This document shows positions 1-12,000 of a DNA stretch of 64,000 nt, in pieces (the stretch's first letter is position 1; each line of letters starts with the position of its first letter). The stretch is from contig NC_134765.1 of assembly GCF_050436995.1 (NCBI RefSeq), positions 7,467,501-7,531,500 of the forward strand, read 5' to 3'. A program made the translations under genes and the position numbers. This DNA is from Anticarsia gemmatalis. Taxonomy: Eukaryota > Arthropoda > Insecta > Lepidoptera > Erebidae. The notes below the pieces were generated by a model. The model was not told the origin of the DNA. It was given only the letters and a program-made list of their open reading frames with translations, and searched no databases.

Positions 1-2264
1 GTATGTTATATCAACATTATAATATTTAACTCATAAATATTGTATCGTAGTGGTAAACATGTAGAGGGAAAAGAATCTCATTAATATAAACTCTGTTAAA
101 TACATACAAACGTACATAATATCACGTCTGGTATATCTGAAGGTGTAGACAGAAGTGTAAGAAATACACAGGTCTTTCGCCATTAACAGTGTAAGCCCTA
201 TTTAATAGGGCCTTTTGCCTTAAGTCTGTCAAAATGATGGTATAATCTTTTTATGCAGGTAAAGTTCATTGATCTCCCCTGCATCCATGAGAAAAAGTGC
301 GATTATATTATTTCACTACGAGTGTCTCTGGATTACACATGTCCATACATTTACATAGTTAACTTAGAATGCAATCTCGCTGCAGAAATGCAATTGATCA
401 TTCAACTCGAACACGCATGCTCGTCGGCCGACGGACGCGGGGAGAAACAAAACGACCGTGAACAATTCATCGCGCGTTTCATTCCGGGAATTGAGTTATG
501 AACACCTATATGTTCCACATCCAAAAATATGCGCCGGGAAATCGACCCTTTTGGATTTCATCTTTTTTTCTAGTAGGCAAAGACAAACTGTATGGATTTG
601 TAATTACAGTATCGCTGTTGGTAAATGCAAACCTGACAATATTTTTGTCTTTTATAGATAGGGACTGTAGTAAGGATGTTTTTCCTGAATCAAACTGCGG
701 ACTGAAAGTGTATTCAGTTTAGTTGTAATTTTAAATCCAAGCTAACACTATACCCGTCGTCTTTTTAAAATATCGTAGATTTAGAAAAAGTATCACCATC
801 TAGGACTAGATTTCGGTTACATAACCTAATCAAAAGAACGATTAGATCAGTAACGCCTGATACAAACTTAAAGCATTCTCTTTGCAACGAAAATTTGTAA
901 AATTATACTCACGTTCATCATTTATTGTTAGTAATATCACCGCCCCTTCGATGCCTGTGAATGAGAGCAGACATCAAATAGTACGAAACGTAGAACGATG
1001 CCGAAAACACCATTATATCACCAATTAATTTTCTTCCGTTCATTGTTCCTGTTTAAATTTTTTCGTTAAATAAATAGTAATTAGGTTTAATGTTTGAATT
1101 ACATTTGTTTTTGGTTTTGTATGTATTTATTTTTGTATTAGATTGTGTAATTGCTATTGAAGAACATTATTATTTGGAGTGACAACTGAATGACAGATGC
1201 GCAGTTCTTTTTACTTTTTGAAGTTTAAAGGCAAAGGAAAAAGGTTCTAATGAAAATTTCAAACACTTTTAAACATAAAGTCGATGCTTATGTTTCTCTA
1301 ACTGCCTTATACGTTCTACGTTCGGATTGGTTATACAGTACTTAACTTGAAATCAATTTTGAAGCAGTAAAGTAACTGTATATTAGTAAGACAGTAAATA
1401 TACTAAAAGGGAGAGTCTCTCTATAAAGGCTTTAAGTCATAAAAGTATGCAGTTTACGTATTGCAGTTCTGGACTCTCTTAGCTAACTTTTTATCCCAAC
1501 CCAAGTACTCCCTACTGCTTGCTAAATCATAAAGATTGATGGCAACCACATTAGCGCTTCGTTTTCTCTTTCCGAATAAATAAAATGCATAAAATAGCTA
1601 TCAATAAATATCAGGTCAATATAAATCGTGGGTATTTCCGTACACCTTATCATCATCGGCACCTGGGTCTGGTTTCACGGGGGGCGTAAACAGTGTCAAT
1701 GACATGATTCATTGATAAACATTTAACGATTTGAGTTCAAATCATCATGAAAACATAGTTAATAAAATATGTCTTTGTAGGTACTCTTGTTCACCATGTA
1801 CCATAGAACTTAAGTCACCGGGAAAAGTAACATAAAATATGATCCTGTCTGCCTTGCGCCATAGAACTAACACTCAATGGCTTGCTAAAGCAATATGCCA
1901 TAAATTGAACTGACATAAGCTGCAAATAAAGAGCATTATAATACTATCCTGGGAATTTAAAACTATTAGCACCAAGTAACAAAGTATTTAATCGACTACG
2001 CCTGTAAGCAATTAGCTACGAAATTAGCTAAAATAATAACTACAATGTCATACGTAAAAGAAACGTTTATTATAATAAAGTTTATAAAATACAATTATTT
2101 CAAAATGCCACGAAAATACCCGAAACTGCATAATCTTTCTTCATATGCCATCAAGCTTAACACGATTTCTACGAAAGGCAGCACAAGCCGGTGTATTTCG
2201 TAGAGAGCATTTATCTTAGGTAATGTGTTTAACAAACGCCAATTCCCTCGTGGAGTATTCCTAC
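1..2264. other. Intergenic stretch, no supported gene
   Basis: AT-rich DNA without a convincing coding exon on either strand. The only GC-rich patch is near 410-500, where overlapping short open frames occur without splice context or recognisable protein. The stretch holds the likely 3' end of the minus-strand small gene that stops at 2265: a minus-strand AATAAA is present at 2071-2066. Confidence 0.5.
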
Positions 2265-2486
2265 TTATTCACTACTGCTGCTTATAATATCGAGGACAGG
2301 TGCCGTCGGCGTGAGTGTAGCCGTTCCTCCATCAGTCCTATTGTCTTTAGCCTGCTGCTGAGAGACAGCAGATCTGTCCTTTTTCGACTGAAGCCACGGT
2401 AGTTCTAGCAGTCCATATGAATACGCAACACCAGCAGTCAGTGACATTATTACACCAACAAATTTTACTGCTTCCCGTGCCTCCAT
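2265..2486 (-). CDS. Small single-pass membrane-type protein, unrecognised
   Basis: A 73-aa open frame from the ATG at 2486; a further in-frame extension upstream would have to use GTG, so this ATG is preferred. Residues 5-30 or so form a hydrophobic segment (VKFVGVIMSLTAGVAYSYG) followed by a polar Ser/Thr/Gln-rich tail. No signal-peptide cleavage motif is obvious, so a short membrane anchor, perhaps mitochondrial, is possible. A minus-strand AATAAA lies about 195 nt beyond the stop. The upstream DNA (2560-2640) contains several TGACA/TGTCA words of a kind I associate with lepidopteran housekeeping promoters. I do not recognise the family; no coding homology is claimed. Confidence 0.45.
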   Translation of the reverse strand: MEAREAVKFVGVIMSLTAGVAYSYGLLELPWLQSKKDRSAVSQQQAKDNRTDGGTATLTPTAPVLDIISSSSE

Positions 2487-3075
2487 CACTGTTTCCACTT
2501 CTTACTTCTAGACATAACATCAACGTAATATAAACGTTTGAATTTAGTAATATTACAAACACATTTCAGACGCTTTTTTCGGTTGTCAAACATTACGTCA
2601 GAAATTTGACATTTACAAGTGTCATGTGTCAACGGTTTATTATTTTTAAATCTCTCGCCCTGTCATCGATTAATTTAACGAAACCAAAAAGTTCTAGCTC
2701 AAAGATTATTAGGCTTATTCCACACGGTGGCAATAGATTTTAATCTCATCATTAGTATCTCTCATTATTTATTTTGTATAAACCAACTTCTGGATTTCCT
2801 TTATGTCGCGATTCATAACGACAATATTTTATGTTTTAGCAGCCATTTTTCATATCGCAGTTAGTAATTAAATGTAATAAATATGCCCGGAGAAAATGGA
2901 CGATGTTAATTTTACGTTTACAATAAATAAATCGTTTTTCGAGACACGAAGAAACACTTCTGCAAGTGTCTCGTAATCATCAACCATTAAGGAGAGCTTA
3001 TTGAAATTAAACACAAGAAATCCTTCTATGTATATTTTATTTTTCATACATAATGCCAAATGCAATCAAATGTTT
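2487..3075. other. Spacer between two minus-strand small genes
   Basis: This holds the presumed promoter and 5' leader of the gene at 2265-2486 and the 3' end of the gene at 3076-3423. A minus-strand AATAAA at 3041-3036, about 35 nt after the 3076 stop, supports a transcript end there. Nothing else is supported. Confidence 0.4.
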
Positions 3076-3423
3076 TCAACCGCCGGTAGTGCCACATTTG
3101 GGGCACGCCTGTTGAGGCTTAGATTTCTTTTCAGGAGGGCACGGGTCTTTAGGAGCTTTGCACTTGCCCGGTGGTGGCGGTTTCGCTTTCTTATCCTCCT
3201 CATCAGTACAAACCTTATGAGGACTAAATGCCCCGTACGAACAAGCGATGCCCAAAGCTTGGGCCCATAAAAAAGCGCTTAGGACTAAGAGATCCAGTCT
3301 ATCTCGAGGCTCTACTTCATGTCCTCGGGTACAACATGAAGTTAGTCTATCATTAAGCATCCTTGCAAAGTGTTTCTTCCCTGTGAGGTGCCAAAGGCGG
3401 GTTGGTTTTATTCCGTTATTCAT
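3076..3423 (-). CDS. 115-aa Cys/Pro/Lys-rich protein with one hydrophobic segment, unrecognised
   Basis: Open frame with an ATG at 3423, a basic N-terminus, one hydrophobic stretch (LVLSAFLWAQALGIACSYG, about residues 46-64), then a tail rich in Lys, Pro and Cys ending in a CPKC motif. A polyadenylation hexamer lies 35 nt past the stop on the same strand, which supports a real single-exon gene or last exon. The hydrophobic segment ends in the same SYG as the neighbouring gene at 2265-2486, which suggests a possible tandem pair. The N-terminal 40 residues may be non-coding leader if a later start or an upstream exon is used. Function unknown. Confidence 0.45.
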   Translation of the reverse strand: MNNGIKPTRLWHLTGKKHFARMLNDRLTSCCTRGHEVEPRDRLDLLVLSAFLWAQALGIACSYGAFSPHKVCTDEEDKKAKPPPPGKCKAPKDPCPPEKKSKPQQACPKCGTTGG

Positions 3424-5400
3424 TCTGTACTTAGTATTAATCGAGTGTGTAAATGAGTTAATTCAAGGATTGCTTGGTGCAAGTAATTTTCAACGGTTTC
3501 TTGTGAGAAGTAGTTTGATGTCCATTTCGCTATTATTTTCTTTGATGACTTTTTGTGAGTATCTTTTATCCTGAAATTAAATAAAAATAACAGTTTTGAA
3601 AACAATACATTAGGGTGATACGGATAGTACGTTTATTTATTAGTACTTATTGCTAAAACTGACGTTAAAATGTACGATTGTACGATGGCTGTATTAAAAT
3701 AAAGTCAGGATCAAATGTAAATGGCCTATGAGTCAACATGCCTTAGGGTACATATTGCCAATTGTTGCGCAAGTTCCGGCTTTAATTCCTAAAACAGACA
3801 GTCCGTCGAACCTTCTGTTTTGTTCTATAGAGAACGGGACATACGAGATTAAATTGAGAGACCTTTGAACTTAAATAATTCGTTAATAATGATATTAAGG
3901 AATATTTTCGATAGTGTTAATTAGTGTGCGAGTGGTGTTCACTGGTCTCCGCCTACTACTATAGGAAAAAGGCGTGATTTTATGTATGTATAAGGTGTTC
4001 AATTAAAAAATATAAGCTTTTGTCACACAGGGTACCAAACTTATATACCGTCAACTGTAGCATCTTTACTTTACGACAAAATCACGACAAAGTAAATGCG
4101 CCACAGTTGACTGTAATATAGAAAAAATGTCAAGCCGAGGTCTTTAAAGCGCTGTAGTTATAATTGGTATGTGTTCATAATTGATAAGACTTACTTTTTA
4201 GTGTAATCTTACCATGGTGGTTACCAAGGCGGTGGTCGCCTAGATCCTTCTATAAGTTTGGCTGCACATGATACGGCAGCTGATACACTCACAATGAACA
4301 TAAATTCCTGTTTACTCATAAAATTTTGTCCAGTTTTGGTTTTGAAAAATTAGGTGGCTTTTGGCCACCGTTTGACAGTTCTCATTCTTTTTAATTTATT
4401 TAATGGTTTCGACCCATTGATTTGCGAATGGCCAAGGAGGTTTAATTGCGTGCCGATTAATTTGTTGCTGACTTTTATAGCTGTTATGACTGTAGTTGTT
4501 AACGTTCATAAACTACATTTCCGGCTTGTATTTTGCTTTATATTTACCTACTAGGTACATTATTTTACGTAAATGAAGGTAAACCTGTTGATATTACGTA
4601 CTGCAGAATAGTTGAATAGGAACTAGTTTTTTAAAAATAAGTTCTTGGTTTGGATCTACAAATTGGAGGGAAACATACATCCAGCCAGACACAAAAGAAC
4701 TATGAGTGGATCATGTGGTTTTTTTACACTGTAGGCATGGACTGTAGAGCGATCAAATCCAATTCTCCGGTTGCATTAATTGGCAATCTGATCACTTTTT
4801 CATTGCAATATTCACTAGCAAGATGCAACACCGTGTGATTTACAATCCTTATTGCGTCGAACACTAATATTGACGAAACACCTGTCGAAGTAGACCCTCA
4901 ACATTGTATTTATAGAAACTGCAATCGAAAAAATGCCAATTACATAGAATATGAGGACCAGGTAAGAATAATCCCTATTTTACAACCGCGTCCGTCTCAC
5001 TGACAGCTCTTTTCAATGTGGTTCTTTGTACTTATTGAGCTTTGTGTCTGTGTGCGTGGGTCCCTGCGCAGGAGTGTCCTGTGTAGAGGTTAGCTCGAGC
5101 GGCCTTCACCAGAGATGCATTGCGACCGGTTCCGTTCAATTTATCGAAATTATCGATCGTTTCCGTGATCGAATTCGTCCATTCGTTACTAAATACAATT
5201 AATATAATTATAATTTCATATATTTATAACATTTAATCTAAGTTAATAAAAGTTTGAACGTAAAAGCAAAAGTAACACGTGTGTTAATTTCCAAACAAAT
5301 GAATCGAGTAAGTCTACAAACCGGTACTATTTGAGGGTTATGGTCATACGTGTTCAAAATACTTAAAACGCGTGGTATTAAGTAGTTATTTGGCGACTAT
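3424..5400. other. Non-coding stretch with LINE remnant
   Basis: I see no supported gene. 3937-3990 carries a short tail of a non-LTR retrotransposon (its conceptual product resembles the LVSAYPYGKKA-stop ending seen again at 19100-19200). 4047-4123 is an imperfect inverted repeat. Around 4911-4972 there is an open frame ending in a good donor (CAG before gtaaga), but no start codon in frame. Confidence 0.4.
3925..3990 (+). mobile_element. Non-LTR retrotransposon 3' remnant
   Basis: A short piece whose conceptual translation ends in WCSLVSAYYYRKKA-stop followed by a tatgtatgta tail. The same ending, better preserved, is at 19083-19200. I associate this ending with the reverse-transcriptase C-terminus of LINEs scattered in lepidopteran genomes. 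Confidence 0.4.
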
Positions 5401-6010
5401 GTAACGCTTGTTATGTTTTTGAACTAAACTTTCAAGCTCCGAGGCTCTCCGAGTCCGCTCCGTGCCTCCTTGTAGTGGGAGAGCAAAACCTGTAGATACT
5501 GTTCGCTCGCTTCGAGACGGAGTACCTGCGAATGCGTCGTCCCTTTCACTCTCGCGCCGGTCCACACGAAAACGAGAATGGCCGTTTCACCTTACCACTC
5601 TGGTATGCAAAGATTGATAGCTTATATGACCATTTGGTTTTGAGAGTCCCCCAGAAATCACGCACGGTTAACTTTTCGCCGCCTGGCGTCCTTACGATCG
5701 GCCAGACGTTGCGCTCAACGAAACTTGTAACATACTCTTTCATTTCCGAGAAAACTTTTGTAGTTGACATCGTAATGTTATTACGTTCGTTTATTGATTT
5801 AAGTCGGTGGTGTAACTCGTTTGTTTAAAGTAAGCCAGTGAAGCCTTACTCGGGAGGGTCAGGCGCCTGTGTGTTCACTATTTCTGTGCCTAGATGCGTT
5901 TTTCTTTAGTGGCTAAGAGTGTCGTCGGTACGCGGTCGGCTCTCCGAGTTTTGAGCGTGTGAAGTGAAATGTGTGACTGAAACTTTGTTACGGATAATGA
6001 TTTTACAGAA
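5400..6010 (+). promoter_or_regulatory. pyd: Promoter and 5' leader region of pyd first exon 1a
   Basis: A 600-bp GC-richer block directly upstream of the first coding exon. It contains leader-like sequence (5850-6010) without upstream splice requirement, though an acceptor-like ttttacag at 6001-6008 would also allow the ATG to lie on a second 5' exon. The exact transcription start cannot be read from sequence. Open frames on both strands cross 5530-5830. Confidence 0.4.
5546..5770 (-). CDS. Possible divergent small ORF or first exon, unrecognised
   Basis: A 74-aa open frame read away from the pyd promoter. It begins MSTTKVFSEMKEYVTSFVER and looks protein-like for its first 59 residues. After the codons for YQSG the minus strand reads gtaagg, a usable splice donor, so this might be the first exon of a gene continuing to the left; I could not find its partner exon. 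The alternative is that it is part of the pyd 5' leader and open by chance. An open frame also exists on the opposite strand, so coding status is undecided. Confidence 0.25.
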   Translation of the reverse strand: MSTTKVFSEMKEYVTSFVERNVWPIVRTPGGEKLTVRDFWGTLKTKWSYKLSIFAYQSGKVKRPFSFSCGPARE

Positions 6011-6079
6011 ATGGATCCAATAGCGACCGACAACGGATTAGTGGTGAATAATTTGAACCACGTCCGGACTGACTCTCAG
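6011..6079 (+). CDS. pyd: pyd coding exon 1a (alternative initiator exon)
   Basis: ATG followed by 23 codons (MDPIATDNGLVVNNLNHVRT then DSQ) ending CAG before the donor gtaagc, phase 0. The first PDZ exon at 34808 also starts in phase 0, so the joint is in frame. Assignment rests on phase, strand and absence of another recipient exon; two complete genes lie between, so belonging to another transcript remains possible. Confidence 0.65.
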
Positions 6080-9000
6080 GTAAGCCGACCGCTTCTCGGA
6101 GTAGGTATCGATGAAGCAAAACACGTTTGCCGTTGCATACCTACCTATGAATAAGTGCAATGACTCCTCAATTATTTGATACATTTTAGGTGTGGAACTA
6201 TATTTGTACCCTGCGACACTCCTTACGAACATACCGCGCCAGGTAACATTTTCGAAACCTCGAGCGTGTGCCTGAGTATGTACGAATTTAAGATGATAAG
6301 TAATTATTGTTTATTGTTCAAAAGTATATGGTACTTGGTAAAAGACAAAAGAAGAGAGATTTCGTGAGCAGATTTTCGTAGAGTGAACAATGGTTGGTTT
6401 ATTTACATTGCTATGTGAGTGTGTCATTGTGCAATGATTAAACTATTTCATAGTCATAAACGAGTTTTCTAGCTCCAGTGAGTTTGTTATGCAGTTGTTG
6501 CATGCGTTTCATGTGAAATTATATAATAGTGCAGAATCAAATTGCTACACGCATTATATTTGTTATACGGTTGGAAAGCATCTGGCACGAGACGTGTTTG
6601 TTAAGAAGGCACTGATCTGAAAACATATTTCTTTATCTTCACTGTGTAGCGAAACTCTTTTATTTATTCTTTTTTTTTTATTAATTGTGGTTGTTGAGAC
6701 ACGAGAATAATTTGAGATTTTTTACGATCTTTCAAGACTTTACAAATGTCAAATTGTGGTTACCCATCCAGGATACGAGCGACACTTCACCTTTTAAATT
6801 GTTAACATGTGATATTAAACTGACACCTAAAACATTTTTTATAATTTTGTGACACAGTTATCCTAGAAGTAATATTTGGTATTGATAGAGTCTCAAGTTA
6901 TAAAAGAGGACTCTTGTAGAGCCTACTAACCACAAGTTTAAAAGTTATTTGAACGTTTTATCATTCGTTATATGTGCATTTTTCATGTATCTTAAGGATT
7001 ATCCTAGTATTAAGGTTGCTTACCAACCCAAAGCCCAACTCTATCGTTTACGAAGTTGAAAAAGGGCTCTACCTTAAATTAATGGAAACAGTTGCAGAAT
7101 AACGGAGTAGTCTAAGAGCAACGTATGCTTTCAAGGCTTTTGCATTATTTCATCACGTATACCTCCGTAAATAAAGAACCAAGCGTCACCTGTTGGCAAT
7201 AACAATCGCAGCATACAATGCACTAACATAATAATAAGGGGCCGTAAAATCGAATGGATCTCCGAGATGAAAGAGTCTTCGTTTTTTGTTTAACAACCAA
7301 AATTGGACGTCCAAGGAAGGCACATGTCAGTGACGTCATTGTTCCCGCCAAAAACCTGTTTAGCGCCAATTCGCAGCTGTCGACGCAAAGTGGTCGGGTC
7401 GCTAATATTTTACTTTTTTTATTTTATTTTTCTCGGCCTCGAACGCACTCGTTCAGCCTCCGAGCTACACCGTTAACTCCGCTAATTATTGGCTTCTGTT
7501 GTATCTTTTAATAGGGCTAAAATTATCTCTGGATGTTTTTTCCAGTTTTTTTGTTTTTGTACCTATGCAATTTTGCAAAATTGCAGTTGGATCACATGAC
7601 GTGGAATGAGTCAGGCGATAAGGTTCCCACGTTAGAGCCCTGTCAGGCCTTACCCACACAATATCCATTCATTAATGTAAATATTTGTTGAAGACGAAGC
7701 TTTTAAGATTCTTTCTCGTGCCTAGTTTAAGTTGTTAACACCATATTATTGAGGACTACGCCTAACCACACTACGACGAAGATTGTATTTTTTTTTTCAA
7801 GTTGTAGAGACAAAAGGTTAGAGGTGAAGCTTTCTAGACATAGTTTCATACGATACTAAATTAGTTATTCCAGCAAATCATAAGACTATTTCAAGTCAAT
7901 TTATATAAATCGGAACTTATGGCAACGTGACAATATTTATGTAATCCTATCCACGAACCTCGTAAGGCATCATAACATCTAAGATAGAGTGGTTTACGGA
8001 CGTCTAAAGCTCTGTTATCAAAAAGCAAACGTTTTTGAACGATAAGTGAGTCACCGAAGTGCAATAAACTCTTGTGTTTGTTCAGAAGGCACAGTTCATT
8101 CTGTCATTTCTGTCGTTTAAACACGCAAATGTAACAGTAAGAAAACGCTTCCGTACATATGCCTATCTAAAGGTCATCAACCTCTGATTCGCGACATTTT
8201 TTGATATTGAAGCGAAAGCCCTTAATCCTTTTTTAATTTTCTTTACATACCATTTTTATTTTTAAGATCAACCAGCTCTATTGTGCATTTCAGTTATAAT
8301 TCAATGCTCCATTTCCAGCTGCTATCTATAAATAAATAATATCCTGTCGTTGCAATATATTCTACAGAATATTGTTAACTTATAATAACTGCTTACTTAC
8401 CTTTACGCACAAGGCACTCGTTTCTACCTAGACATATTGGAGATTAATTAGAAATTATACCATGTTAGACATACCTACGTACCTACCTAGTATTTTATTA
8501 TGATTGTCTGATCCGTAGCTGGAAGAAAAACTATTTGCGGTATTCCATAAACATCACCGATACATACCCAAAAGCCCTTAAATTATAAAACACAATTCAT
8601 GACGATTTTATCGCCGGACCTACCCTAACATTCAAGGAGAACTGCAATCTTAAAATCGAAAATTACTGCAAACGACTGCCGCTTTTGACGTTTGCATAAG
8701 AATTGAGACTTTAACATTACAAGATCATATTCCTCGACTCTCCACAATGTAACTATGACACAAGAAAATAAAATCCGACATTTTATTACGAAGGAAAACA
8801 TCGTAAAATTACGTTATTTTAACTTATTTTGAATGCAAATGGACGTACCAATGTAGGTAAATGTGTATGCATATTGCTTAGTCAACGTGGTTATTTTGCT
8901 TGTTAGTTATTTCGAGATTTTAGACGGGAAGTATTGCAGACGACCTATATGTGTGGCTTGTGGCTTGTGCCCGGCACTTCAATGAACGTCTATATTTGTA

Positions 9001-12000
9001 CGAATTGAACTTGTCAAATGCCGACACTCCACGTTATTCGTCTTGGAAACTTACTTCGAGATACAAAGACAAAAAGTTAGAAAAAAATACGCTAAAAAAA
9101 ATAATCAGCTGTCATTTTGTAATGATGTTTACTGTCTTTATAATCTTAAAATGAGACAACTTAATAATTACTAATTGCTTTTGTTAACTTAAATTACAAC
9201 GTATAGTCGTGAAGTTAAACTAACGTTTAATTATAAATCTTACACGAAAACTAGATCGACTAGACCAAATTAATTTCCCGCTTATTATGGATGGATGTTA
9301 TCACGCAAGTGCTGTTTTCGCGCGTTTTCACTTACCATAAACCGAGTCCGTCCAGCCAGTGACCGGAGACAACTCTCTCTATTTAGTCGATTCTCGCGGA
9401 GATTAACATTAATTTAAATAATCCATAATGAGTTAATCCAGTGTTCACCGCTAATTAAGGATGTTTAGAATGACAAATTGAACCTAATAATAGGAAAATA
9501 AGAACATTATTTTTTACCGACATCATATGAATTTTCAATAAGTTTAGCTAACTTTTGCCATAACATAAAAAAATACCTTTTACACAAGCAAATTTATGAG
9601 CAAATAGCTGTTATCATTTCCATGATGTATAAATAACCCAAAATAAACATAGGTAACATTACTATTTACAGTTAAACGATAATATACAGAATGTAGCTTA
9701 CAATAATTATGAACTGCAACAAAATTACATAACCGCAGAGCAAAACTCGACTAAGCAAGAAAATGAAGTCTTCCTGTAATTAAAGGACTCCATAAAATCT
9801 CGTGCTTCAATTACATAAGGGAAGTAGTCCCGTTTTAATCGATAGCAAGTATGTAACTTTACTTAGTACTTTACACTTGTTTTCATAGGAATGCTTCTCT
9901 CCTGCAACTTTCTTTGCCGCCTTCTGGTCAAGCGAGACCAGAGTGTCTGTGGAAAATATCGCACCGTCTATGGTAAAGTTTCACTTCACTATTTAATGTT
10001 TTAATTAGGGAAAAATATAAGAGTGAAACTTGTCTTTACTTGTAATCGGTTACGAGAGAAAAACAGATAATCAATATACTTAACACGAAACAATTTTCCA
10101 AAGAAAATGGTTTGATGATTAAGTCAAATTAAATAATTTTAAAATTTGTGTATTTCAAGTTTTACTTTTTAACACGCTGGTGTTTAAATCGAGGTTAAAT
10201 GTTCCAACTTAAGGAACATAAATTAGGTTCTAGCCCTCATACATACGTTTAAAGGCCAAACTGGAGATATTATTTGACAAATTGATTCTAATTTAAATCC
10301 TCTATTTTATAAAAAAATATGAGAATGGCGAAATCTTGGTGCAAGTCTTTCTTTTAGCTTGTTATTAAGAATTCACGAGTCGTTAACTTCAAAATGTAAC
10401 AATCAAGCGGTAATCATAAACAATTATCTAAGACATGCACGCATTTGTGTTTGGTAATTAAACGGAGAGTAAGTTTATATAAATCAGTTCTAACTATCCG
10501 TAACAGCTTGTTTCCTTTACACTCTAGTTTGTGATTTTCTCGACCATTTCCGCGATTATTATTTACTAGCTGACCCGTGCGGCTCCGCTCGCGTGAATTT
10601 CGTACTGTTGCTTATTCGTTTGAGCACGCGAATTGCGAAGCACTCGATACACCTACACATAAAAATGCTAACAACTCTTTTGTCATCTAATGGTTATTTA
10701 CGAAAGGGACCCGAAGGGCACACAATGTGACACAGGCTCAGGCAGGCCTGATTTCCTGTGGTTACCTTCTTTTCCGCTCTCGTCTGTATCCGTAGCAGTT
10801 TACAGTGTAAAATATAATACCTTATTATAGACTGACCATTGCTTACCCGTCTGGATTCAGAATATTATTATAGGTCCTATTTGCGCCGGAGCTCTTCAGA
10901 CGCGTAATAATGTATACTTGCGATGATACGTCCGAAACCGCGTAACCATTGTATTTTATACTTATATCATCCGTTGTTTATTTTATAACGTAATTATTTT
11001 TTATACTTATATCATCCGTTGTTTATTTTTTAAAACTTACCACATAGTCTGTTTCATAGCTATCCAATTTATTTCCTTAATGCAACCAATTAATTTGGTT
11101 ATGTGATTCGAACAACAGCGCCATCTGTCAGTTGCGGCGAACAACGACAACAAACAAAATTACTCGGTTTGCCATCTAGGATATCCCGATCGCACCGGAC
11201 CCACGTAAACCAACATTTTTGTGTAATATATCATACAAATGTATAGCATGTTTCAAAGGTATTTTTTTTACAATAAAGCCATCAAAATAAATCTATACTA
11301 ATATTATAAAGCTGAAGAGTTTGTTTGTTTGAACGCGCTAATCTCGGGAACTACTGGTCCGATTTGAAAAAATCTTTCAGTGTTAGATAGCCTATTTACC
11401 GAGGAAGGCTATAGGCTATATAACATCACGCTACGGTCATTAGGAGCGGAGAAGCAACGAAAAATGTTACAAAAACGGGGAAAATTTTGACTCATTCTCA
11501 AGTGACGCAAGCGAAGTTGCGCGGGTCAGCTAGTTAATTAGAAAAAACATGCTTTGTTGCGGTTTATAACGCCATCTATTGGTTGGTGCGAACAACAGGT
11601 ATCGATACGGCAGGCGCCGCGTTCACTATGCGAATGTTGTGAAATGGGTTGTAACGCCATCTATGGTCTCTATAGGGAAACGCAGGTTCAAACGATTTCT
11701 ACGTATTTTTTTCAATTTTCTAAAAATCTTTGAAATTTTATGCTATAAAAAGTATCCTAGAAATTGCTCCACTACTTATTCTATGCATATACCAAATTTC
11801 AGTGCATTCTATCCGGTAGTTTTTACGTGATAGCGACACATACAGACGGAGGACAGACAGACAGACAGACAGACAGAAAAGAAAATTATAAATTGCAGAT
11901 TCGGTATCAGTATCCGTTACTAAACATCCCCCATTGGTTTTTTTTTAAATATATTCAATGTACAGAATTGACCTCTCTACAGATTTATTATAAGTATAGA

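Noticed and set aside
4650..4972. A 62-codon frame, a TGA, then 44 more open codons up to a good splice donor at 4973
   Set aside because: Attractive as a read-through or selenocysteine case, but the protein is not conserved-looking, there is no start for the second part and no SECIS-like evidence. Probably chance.
5532..5828. 98-codon plus-strand frame in the pyd 5' region
   Set aside because: It ends before the pyd ATG and would be an upstream ORF in the leader at most. The protein has no recognisable feature.
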